Shown in pieces: positions 55,883 to 64,000 of a DNA stretch of 64,000 nt; the first letter of the stretch is position 1, and each line of letters starts with the position of its first letter. The position numbers and the translations under genes are program-made. Source of the DNA: Saxidomus purpurata (lineage: Eukaryota; Mollusca; Bivalvia; Venerida; Veneridae); the NCBI GenBank assembly GCA_022818135.1, contig JAFMSR010000009.1, forward strand, positions 11,832,948 to 11,896,947, written 5' to 3'. The notes below the pieces were generated by a model. That model was not told where the DNA came from. It worked only from the letters and a program-made list of their open reading frames with translations, and did no database searches.

Positions 55883-56272
55883 TTAGAGTCGATGTTTTTT
55901 TGCAAATCGACTGATGTCATCTTCATATTGCTTCTTCTGAGTCAGTTCTTTAGTTACGTAGTCATGCACTTGATTACTTATGGTACACGTTGCCGCCACA
56001 GTCCTTCGAGACAGGTAGCGAATGAATTCCTTTAGTTGATCGGTGAGCTCTTGCTCTTTGCTTATAAGGTCAGACTTGTACTGCTTCAAGCTTCTTCCTT
56101 TTGCAATGTTTACAGGGGAGTATCGTCCTAGTCGTTTTTGTTTGTAATAGGTTTCTTTTCTCTTTTTCTCAAAAGCTATTTGTGGGAAGAAGAGATATTT
56201 ACTTCCGGCGAAACCGAAAATAGACGTTCTGTATATCGTGCAAGATTTACACCAGATATAAAGAATAATGTG
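55883..56272 (-). CDS. Unrecognised 129-codon open frame, possible exon
   Basis: Open between stops for 129 codons without an early ATG, reading HIILYIWCKSCTIYRTSIFG..., then a strongly basic and helical half (FEKKRKETYYKQKRLGRY, SKEQELTDQLKEFIRYL, KELTQKKQYEDDISRFAKKH) to a stop. A possible acceptor gatatacag lies near 56231. The length and composition are unusual for chance in such AT-rich DNA, but no family is recognised and no partner exon was found. Confidence 0.3.
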   Translation of the reverse strand, partial: HIILYIWCKSCTIYRTSIFGFAGSKYLFFPQIAFEKKRKETYYKQKRLGRYSPVNIAKGRSLKQYKSDLISKEQELTDQLKEFIRYLSRRTVAATCTISNQVHDYVTKELTQKKQYEDDISRFAKKHRL

Positions 56273-56776
56273 TTATTCTACCGACGCAAATAGTTTGGGA
56301 TTTCACTTATTTATAAATTGCTTTCGTCTCGACATTCGGTAAAGTGCAGCAGCGGCCCGCTATATTTAATACGTGGTGAGTAAAAGATGCATGGAGACTT
56401 AAGCACTAGATCGAACATATGCGTCTCTATTCATTATAAAATTGAGGTACTTCTGAGATGAAAACTGTAGACACAGTCAATTTTTTTGGAAAAGCATGAG
56501 TTGTCGTTTATTATTGAGTTGTCGTTCGTTTCATAGACGACGCAATCTAATCTACGCTGATAAAAATAGAAAACAGCGCTTTTCACGTTTCAGTCGCAAT
56601 CTACGCCGAGAAAAATGGATATATGATTGCTTTTTCTACTTACAGAGCCTTTGCCATTATAGAAACGAAGTGCAGTCGACTGAATATCCTTTGATGGCCT
56701 TTTTAAATATATATGATATTGTCTTAGCTAATTTTTTCCCATTAATGACAAGTCTGTCTCATAGGTGTAATGGATA

Positions 56777-56848
56777 AAGCCGATAGCTCAAAAACTTTTG
56801 TGTACGTGTACTTCTACGAATCCACGAGTTCGAATCCCATCAACATCC
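56777..56848 (+). repeat. tRNA-like sequence with intact B box
   Basis: GCCGATAGCTCAAAA at the 5' side and GAGTTCGAATCCCATC at the 3' side are correctly spaced for an A/B-box promoter. No full cloverleaf. Confidence 0.35.
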
Positions 56849-58394
56849 AATTTTTTTTTCTTCTGCTGCTTAATAATCATTTTCAGCTTTTTAACCATTT
56901 AAGAATATTTTACGGCAAATAATCATAAAAATCTTCATTCATGTCAAATTAATAAGGATAATGGTAATGAAAAATTGAGACATACCAGGAACGGTCTATA
57001 GAGCATTCCTGGACATACTGTATAAATATTATTTGATAACAGTAAAGTTTCGATACTACAGGTCAGTCAGTAGATGTGGTGTCGTGTCAGGTTTTGCTTG
57101 TTCAACCAGAATTGGTTCCCTCGAGTTCTTTTGGGGCCATGCCTCAATATCAACCATCACCAATTTCCAAAATATTTACATGGGATTATTGTTTGCTGGC
57201 CCACTGTGATACTTTGTATGACAGTTTTTCTTGTTTCCTTTGAAAATGGTTGACCCATCAACCATAGCAACACCGTTAAAATAGAACGGTTATATATAAC
57301 GTCTACGCATTTTTGTTGTATTAAATTTAGGCAAAGGCATAGTGCGAAAGTTTGTATGTGACCGGGAAAATAAATGACATAAGAAGGTTCGTGCTGTATT
57401 TTTGTCATTAGCACTTATTTACAACTTTTTAAACTATTACATGCGTCATAGTTTGTAAACCGTGCCTTTATATCTTCCGGTATGTTATTCTGACTCAATA
57501 TTTTCAAATTACATCTACTTAGATCTTTATTGTACCACGATACTTGTAGTTCTGCACGATAATAAATTTGTTATAAGTAGGGTAATGTTTACTCCATGTT
57601 TTTTTTTTAAAACAGATTCGTTGCCATGTAGTAGCTGTTAGATGCAGGACTGCTAATCCAGGAATAGCCGGGATACGATCCACAACTCCATTTCTTACAG
57701 AACTAACGGACTTCATTACCCAATGGTGCTATACATCGGACGTCTAGGTTCCGTATCATTCCATATCATTCCGTATCCCTGAAACCTAAACTAACTAATT
57801 CTTTTAAGGTTCATACGGATTATCCGGAAAGAAGTAGGAGCACAATTATATACATGGTCTTTACAGATTTTACATTTTTCCAATATTCTTTCCATTAAGC
57901 ACCTATGTATTTTGAAATGCAAATGGATAATATATTTTCTGTGTATGCAAAATCTACATTCATGCCAAATGCTAATCACACCAAAATTTACCATTTTCAC
58001 AGCACAGGCTTTCTTAACCTTTGTATCGCAGCTATAAATCAGGATAGTAAATACGTTAAGAAGTTTGATTGAACATATTAATCAGATAATTGTGGCTTCT
58101 GTTACACAAGTACGAGAGTTAAATCCCAGTGTACAATTAATGTAAGCTCCACATTTACCTTGCACTAAATAGGAGGAATATGGAAACCAGAATATCATTA
58201 TCTTTATAACAGTTCTGCAGGTATAAAACAATCATTTAACAGTACAGTACGGTACAACATAACAGAATATTGGGTGTTAGAACAGACTTCAGTTGAAACC
58301 TTTTAGGAGATGATTTAATTGAAAGAGTAATTTTTTTCCAGAAATATTAGAAATGAAGTTTTAAAACAAACAGTTCATTGATTTATGGATGTCT
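56849..58394. other. Intergenic, nothing firmly recognised
   Basis: A minus-strand coding-like tract near 57060-57280 is interrupted by stops and unassigned. A degenerate Pol III-like B box (GGATCGTATCC on the minus strand) is near 57670. Confidence 0.3.
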
Positions 58395-60088
58395 AAACTC
58401 CCTGAAACAACTGCGCAAGAAATCAAGAAGAAACTAAAGGGGATTTTTAATCTTGGTGTGAGTGTTGCAACAGTCAACAGGATAAGGAAACAACTAGGTT
58501 AGACTTGTAAAAGAACTGCAGACAGCAAGCTTATATCTGACAAAACATGCTGAAAAAAGAACGATGGGTTCTAGATGCGCAGAGCAAATTTGAATATTTT
58601 TAAGATGTTAGCATTGAGATGTCAGCATCATGAAGATTTAGATTTTACAAACTGACCTCCATAATTGACAATATGCCTAGGCCCTTCAAAAGCACCGAAA
58701 CCTAAACCTAAACCTGAAAATAATAAACAAAAACCAGTTCATTTTGATTAAAAACTTCAACGGGCATAACTGGAATAGATAACTACAGTAAAATCTGTCT
58801 TATTTAGCAACTTTGGTTTAAATAGAAAACGGCATTACTTGACATAGTCCTATGGGTTTTGGTAAGCTAAAATGTATTCGCAAGTGGAAGGCTTGAACTA
58901 GCATGGTACAGTAAGTGGAACCAAAATGTCAGTCATGGAACCAGTCATGACAGGTTTCCTTTATTTTCCGCGAGTCATTTGATTATTATCACATTACTTT
59001 ACCACATTCCAATGTCATTTTGCAAAATAAATGCACTATTCAAAGTAAATGTTTTAGTGGAGCGGGAGGCAGGGGTAAATTTTTATTCAATGCAAATTTT
59101 AGCTGAAGAGAATATCTTTTTGGACCCTTTACTAACCTCGAGAAGAATGTGGGTTGTGGGTTTAAATACAGCAGGCATATTATTAGATATTGTTAAATAA
59201 GTTTCTGTTTGTTTTTAAGGCTCTTATGTGGGCAGGTATTTCCTACATGGGACGAACTGAGTGTTGTGTGTTTACTGGCATTATAGACTCGGTAATCTAC
59301 CAGCAAATAACTGGTAGGAATTTCTTTCAATCTGTGCGACAAACCAATCCAAATGGGTTTAGACTGTACCAGGTGTTAACTGAATGTTTTTATCATTTTG
59401 TATATTAAATCTGGATTTAATTGTTTTACTCATCTGAATGTTTGTAAACCTCACATAGCTCAGCATGTTTATCGGTACTTTGTCTTTGGTGTTAATTTTG
59501 CTTTTTTACTCAAACAGAAGGGAGGTAATTATACTTCAAATACACGTCAAAAAAGAATGCATTCAGTCCCATTACAATACCTCAGACATGTGATTCAGCA
59601 TAAAGTGTCTGCTTATACTGTGTCCAGTGTAAATTTAAATTGCATGTGTTGCTGCAGTATACTGTTTGTATAAATTCTAACCATACATATTTTGTGTTGA
59701 GTTTTAAAGCAGGCTATTTGTTGTTGTTGTTTTTTTACTTGTACACTTGCTACATGTATCTATATATCACTGCTTTATTTTGAAAGGACAATGAAAGTAA
59801 GCCCTGCAGTAAGCCGACAAAAGCTTTGATGGAACGGAATGAAATAGAACACAATGTTATGCAAACACCAGCATCTTCACAAGATATAAACCCAATAGAA
59901 AATGTCTGGTCGGCTTTGAAAGACTACTTGCAGAGTGTTGTGAAACCCAAAAGAAAGGATGAACATGTAAGTGGCATTTAGACATTTTGGGAAAATTTAA
60001 CTCAACAAAAATGCGCCAAGTACATTGACCATATACATAGGGCGATGTCTGGTGTTTGTCTGAATAGAGGAGGACAAGCACAGTACTA
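58395..60088 (+). pseudogene. Tc1/mariner-type transposase relic in three pieces
   Basis: Piece 1 (58395-58640) encodes the second helix-turn-helix: ETTAQEIKKKL, GVSVATVNRIRKQLG, with stops following. Piece 2 (59206-59395) has LMWAGISYMGRTECCVFTG and SVIYQQI, matching the WGGIS-RGRTG segment after the first catalytic Asp. Piece 3 (59840-60088) has SSQDINPIENVWSALKDYLQ, containing the DLNPIE-like box with the last catalytic acid, and AKYIDHIHRAMSGV. The order and strand are those of the family. The gaps between pieces (about 560 and 450 bp) hold unrelated AT-rich DNA, so later insertions or deep decay are likely. Confidence 0.75.
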
Positions 60089-60921
60089 GCTCATGAAACA
60101 TTAAAAACCTATATTGGTAGTTTAAAAAAATGAAGCCCAAGTTTGCCATGAGGGATACAAATTAACGTATTAGTTTGGTACAAAATGACAGGAGTTGAAC
60201 AATAAACTTTGTTAGCTTGACAACTGTTTGTTAACCATCTTATAAACTATGTCAAGTCGATCAGTTTAAAATGCTATAGTTCATAATCAGTTTAATATAA
60301 AAAAATGTCTACACTATTAAATTTATCGACATATTACCAAAATAGTGACAAAATGCCTTAATATGTTTCTTAAGCTTTGACTTGTATTTGTTTTCATGTC
60401 GTTGTTGGAAGGCGGCGGCATATAGTGATCATCGTTCGTCTGTTCTTCCAGTTTGGGTTTTAGTTTTCATATCAGACCAGTAAAACACTAGAGTTCCCGT
60501 TTAGTTACAATAGAGAAATTCTATAAAGCGAGTTTGTGGCACACAATGCTCTGTAAGTAATCGGTATAGTCACCAAACTTTACACAAGTGCAGTTATTGC
60601 CCCTGCTAAGTCCAAATAGGGATACTCTATAATGCAAGTTTGTGCTGTATCTGGTTATTATTTCTTAGAAATCTGGCTTAGATAATAAAATACATAAAAT
60701 GTAAGTAATAACATAATCTACAATATACCATGTGATTGAGCCAGTATGATGTAACTTAAGATTTAAATCAAACTGCAAAGGACCGAGAGTATTGTGCACA
60801 AGACACCTTCCCACAGTTCTTTGCAACTCTATGAAGTTTTTATGAAATATCAGATGCAGAACCAAGGTCGTGAACAATCTGAATCAAGAGACCAACATAC
60901 AAAGTGATTACTACAGATTCT
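60089..60921. other. Intergenic, nothing recognised
   Basis: No supported gene. Confidence 0.3.
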
Positions 60922-61150
60922 GCCTCCATGACGGAGTGGTTATACTCGCTGACTTGAAATTACTGTACCCTCAAATAGATTGAGGGCCATGGGTTTGCAC
61001 CCTGCTACCTACCACGTCTCTTTATGTGATAAATTTGGCAGTTTCTTAGGGAGGATAGGAGTCTAGTACTGGTTCTACCCAGGAACAATTGCTAGATAAA
61101 CTGCCTGCTTGTTGAGTATGAGTTTGAATTCAGCAAGGCGCTACAAAGAA
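60922..61150 (+). repeat. tRNA-Ser-like-headed SINE
   Basis: GCCTCCATGACGGAGTGGTT with TCGCTGACTTGAAAT and a weak B box GGGTTTGCACCC resembles the serine-tRNA-type heads of common mollusc SINEs; the body contains gttctacccaggaacaatt and ctagataaactgcctgc. Diverged copy. Confidence 0.6.
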
Positions 61151-61815
61151 GTCCAAACTGTTCCCCTGAACATCCCCGAAATAGATTATTTTATCTTTGG
61201 AAAAAATGTCTGGTTGCAATAAAGAAGCTGGTCTGAATAAACAGTTTATTTTTTGTATAGCAAACAACTGAAAAGGCCAAAACAAAATGCGGAAATATAC
61301 TGCATGAAACCCCTCTGCAACAAACAGTAAAACGGAGATAATCAGGTAGCACATTAACTTAAAGTTCGTCAATGTCCGAGCTTCCATTGCAATATTGAAG
61401 ACTTTCGACAGTTATGGAGTCAAAAATAATAGCACTTCATGGAAAAAATATATCACTTTTACCAGCTCTGTTTAAATTTGAAATGTAAAATGTGTTGCCA
61501 TTTTGCGCAATGTATAAATTTATGAATTTCAACCTAGAAAAAACATGGGAGTAACTCAATCCATTACAGGCATGGATCTAGACTTCTTGAATACCCGATC
61601 GGGATATCAGTGCTGAAATATCTTATCTTACGATGACTTAATGACGTCAGAACGACCTACGTTTATGAATGAATACGTAAATTGATACTACAAGAAAATA
61701 GCGCGTAAATATAAGTCATCAGCTACCTTTATGTCTGCTTCTATTAGTAGAATATGGTATGCAAGGAAAAGAATATATCACTGGTTGCAAGTGCAGATGA
61801 GAATATCCGGCTCTC

Positions 61816-61912
61816 GGGTAACTGTTTTGGCGTTAACTCGTTTTGGCGGTAACTCGACAGAGCCTCGTTACCGCTAAAACAGTTAACCTTGTTACCGCCA
61901 AAACAGTTACCC
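61816..61912. repeat. 97-bp inverted repeat of GTAACTGTTTTGGCGG motifs
   Basis: The left arm has gggtaactgttttggcg, then ctcgttttggcggtaactcg; the right arm has their complements, separated by gacagagcct. A related single copy, gagggcaactgttttggcaa-gaatgaggctttgtcga, lies at about 50728-50763. It has the structure of a fold-back MITE core. Confidence 0.7.
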
Positions 61913-62240
61913 TCAAGCCAGATCTTCCCATCTGCACGTGCAATCATTGAAAGATTCTTATAGTATGTTCCCATGTAATTGTGCTTGTAAAAACACTGCT
62001 TGGATACTACAGTAAACGTTGACCTTTTCTCGATTTAACTACAAAGGATAATCTTGAAGATAATGTAAATTAAAGAGAGTATATTCAATTTCTTATATGT
62101 CACGTCTTATTTCATGTACACTGCCCTTTTTGCTTGATTTTAATCATGTCTTGTCTTCATATTATCATACTAAGAATGTATGTATATTTTAATTTGTACA
62201 TGTGGCTTCTATGTACTTAATTGTCTAACAATTGCTTTAG

Positions 62241-62459
62241 TTAAAAACGATTTTGCCTTGTTCAAACCAAAGCGCTATTACATGAAAGTTCATGGAGGCT
62301 GGAGCCGTTTGTCAAATTGGGGCTCGTTCTCAGTGACTTGTGATTTTGGAATTCAAAGAAGAGATCGTTCTTGTTCGAATCCATATCCTTCCTGATTTGG
62401 AGAACATTGTTATGGAGAGTCACGTGATGACCGATTGTGCCTACAGCCACCATGTGCAG
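62241..62459 (+). pseudogene. TSP1 exon A with in-frame TGA
   Basis: Acceptor attgctttag, donor GCAG-GTAAGT. It encodes KNDFALFKPKRYYMKV and the WxxWxxCxxxC-type TSP1 core; TGA follows CSNPYPS, and the frame then resumes as FGEHCYG...LCLQPPCA. Confidence 0.8.
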
Positions 62460-62644
62460 GTAAGTCAGTCGCATATTTTCATGTAAGATATTAAATAGCA
62501 GGTCAGTGGGCTCGATTTTCGCGCCTATAAGTTAGAACAATATTTCTTTGTATTTCACAGACATAATTCTAAGCATGATCCTTATGGTTTTATAAAATCG
62601 TATAACACATTGTTTTACTCCATAACCCTTTACATATATACTAG

Positions 62645-62811
62645 ATGGTGGATGGACAACATGGGGTAGCTGGTCTACTTGTACCCTTACCTGCGGCGGT
62701 GGAATACAGTCATGGTCAATGACATGCATAACCCTAAACCGTCAAATCTCGGACTGGACTGTATTGGTGATCCGATGCAGATACAGTCATGTAGCACCAA
62801 CAGATGCCCTC
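62645..62811 (+). pseudogene. TSP1 exon B with frameshift
   Basis: Acceptor atatactag, donor CCTC-GTATTT. The first half (GGWTTWGSWSTCTLTCGGG) and second half (LGLDCIGDP...SCSTNRCP) are in different frames, meeting near 62730. Confidence 0.8.
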
Positions 62812-63078
62812 GTATTTTTTACACATGAATTTCTTTTCATTTACACAATTATAGATTTAAACCTTTACATTGTACTGACTTTCAGGCTTACTCATTCATT
62901 ACTTTTCTCTATACCTGCTAACAATTGTCAAATAAAGCGACAAACTTGATATATACAAATATTCGTTCACAAATATATGTCATTCACTGAGGGATAAAAA
63001 AACACTATTTTTATTGACATTTTCGGTCCTCGGGTATATTGAGCACAATGTCCCAGAAATCAAGAAAATTTGTAACAA

Positions 63079-63150
63079 GCCGGATAGGTCAGTCAGTGCA
63101 TCACTCGCCCTGTAAGCCAAGGGTCCCGGGCTCGGGTCCTAGTCAGGCTT
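63079..63150 (+). repeat. tRNA-Tyr-like SINE head in the last intron of the TSP1-C1q gene
   Basis: GCCGGATAGGTCAGTCAG, the anticodon arm CGCCCTGTAAGCCAAGGG (loop CTGTAAG, GUA position) and a changed B box GGGCTCGGGTCC. Same family as 36425-36512. Confidence 0.5.
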
Positions 63151-63428
63151 TTCATTTTTGTCACTCCGTGACATGTAGAAAAATAAGTTATGCGTTTCTA
63201 TCGTTACATCTCTCATGTCCAACAACTTTTCCCTCAATAGTACATGAATATGTATACAGAATGAAATAGTCGGTTCGAAGTAGATGTAAAATATCTTGTT
63301 TTTCGAAATGCTATTTTGGTTTAACATAAGAAAGAATACAAGAGTGGACTTGATTTATTGTCTGTCACAAATTTATCAGGACTAGCATGACAGAATTTCA
63401 TTATAATTATGTTTATGTTTTTATCTAG

Positions 63429-63820
63429 CGGTCGTTTCGGCTTTCTCTGTACAGAATCCTAGCTACCACAACAGCGCAAGCAAAGTAACATTTGCTGCTA
63501 CCATATACAAGCTTGGAAGTTGATTTAACAAGTCAACTGGAATATTTACTTGTTCCATACCTGGAACATACCACTTCTGTGTTACTCTTGTAAGACAAGC
63601 AGGTGCGTCGCACATATATTGCACTTTGTTTAAAGATACAAACAAACTGATCCACGTTTCAATGGATCCAGATGGAGCTGGAGAAACTTGGGAAACAGCC
63701 ATATCACATTCCGCTATGACACATCTAAATAAAGGAGAAACTGTGTACCTGAGTACATGTGACGGTGGGATGACGTCGCTGTCTACTTTTTCTGGCTTTC
63801 TATTGTACTCTGATACTTAA
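63429..63820 (+). pseudogene. C1q terminal exon with in-frame TGA
   Basis: Acceptor tttatctag, phase 1, exactly as in the intact exon at 945. TGA at 63521 cuts the domain after about 31 residues; the remaining C1q strands, including ISHSAMTHLNKGETVYLSTC, are well conserved to the TAA at 63818. Confidence 0.85.
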
Positions 63821-64000
63821 ATATCATATTTCAAATTGCTCAAAGAAACAGAATCATATAGGTTTTCTTTCTTTCTTTTTAGTTCATTATTTCCGTCAGA
63901 TTAGTTGAGCTTATGTTTTGTTTTTTCTCTAATCTCTAAGTGTTCTCTTTTGCATTGCATTGACATTTCTACTGCAAACTAGTGTTTAAATATAATCACA
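63821..64000. other. 3' flank of the TSP1-C1q pseudogene
   Basis: No feature recognised. Confidence 0.3.

Larger units (their letters stand above)
62241..63820 (+). pseudogene. TSP1-TSP1-C1q gene, one lesion per exon
   Basis: Three consecutive phase-1 exons have consensus splice sites: 62241-62459 (TSP1: HGGWSRLSNWGSFSVTCDFG ... LCLQPPCA), 62645-62811 (TSP1: DGGWTTWGSWSTCTLTCGGG ... SCSTNRCP after a frame change) and 63429-63820 (C1q: VVSAFSVQ ... CSIPGTYHF ... STFSGFLLYSDT). Lesions: TGA at 62393-62395, an apparent 1-nt deletion near 62730-62734, and TGA at 63521-63523 where the paralogue at 945 has an Asp codon. The domain pair suggests a secreted or surface recognition protein. Upstream exons may exist but were not found in 61.9-62.2 kb. 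Confidence 0.8.

Noticed and set aside
56496..56777. Plus-strand 93-residue Arg-rich frame
   Set aside because: No family similarity, no splice signals; a short internal duplication (caatctacgc) accounts for part of its look.
57060..57280. Minus-strand coding-like tract (GVAMVDGSTIFKGNKKN region)
   Set aside because: Interrupted by stops and not assignable to a family; possibly a transposon scrap but evidence is insufficient.

Overview
The window is nuclear DNA of a metazoan, almost certainly a marine bivalve mollusc. The support is indirect but consistent: C1q-domain and thrombospondin type-1 (TSP1) exons, a HEPN(DZIP3-like)/coiled-coil/NACHT receptor-like gene of the sort expanded in bivalves, GT-AG introns, AT-rich DNA, and dense bivalve-type short repeats (arrays with TGACCTTGACC monomers ending in an ACGG/ACAG microsatellite, and several tRNA-headed SINEs). 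The species cannot be fixed from sequence alone. Gene density is low and most of the 64 kb is transposon-derived or unannotatable intergenic DNA.

Layout. 0-1.4 kb: terminal C1q exon of a gene entering from the left. 1.7-5.8 kb: a small MITE and bivalve repeat arrays. 5.8-8.6 kb: a decayed ISL2EU-like DNA transposon with a THAP + HTH + DDE transposase on the plus strand and the tail of a YqaJ-type nuclease on the minus strand, between imperfect terminal inverted repeats. 9.3-12.5 kb and 23.6-26.0 kb: two oppositely oriented copies of one TTAA-flanked, Kolobok-like non-autonomous element, each keeping a THAP N-terminal remnant; the first carries a nested 873-bp Mutator-like MITE with a 9-bp target duplication, and the second gives the empty site. 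14.4-15.7 kb: a pearl-type tandem array. 22.65-22.94 kb: seven hairpin-forming 25-mers in strict A/G alternation. 29-32 kb: repeat arrays and a Ty3/Gypsy pol tail.

34.2-47.5 kb (minus strand): the main gene, four exons with matching phases, encoding HEPN(DZIP3-like) - 37-residue coiled-coil repeats - NACHT. It reads almost completely, but needs three 1-nt frame changes. 43.0-43.7 kb: LINE reverse-transcriptase relic inside its last intron. 50.1-51.8 kb: an element with inverted repeats of about 185 bp. 58.4-60.1 kb: Tc1/mariner relic. 62.2-63.8 kb: a TSP1-TSP1-C1q gene with one lesion in each exon.

The host genes with a recognisable role (C1q lectin-like proteins and the NACHT receptor-like gene) all belong to expanded innate-immunity families. 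They sit in DNA worked over by at least six transposon classes. Single-base frame breaks recur in several unrelated genes, so both true pseudogenisation and residual assembly indels have to be considered.
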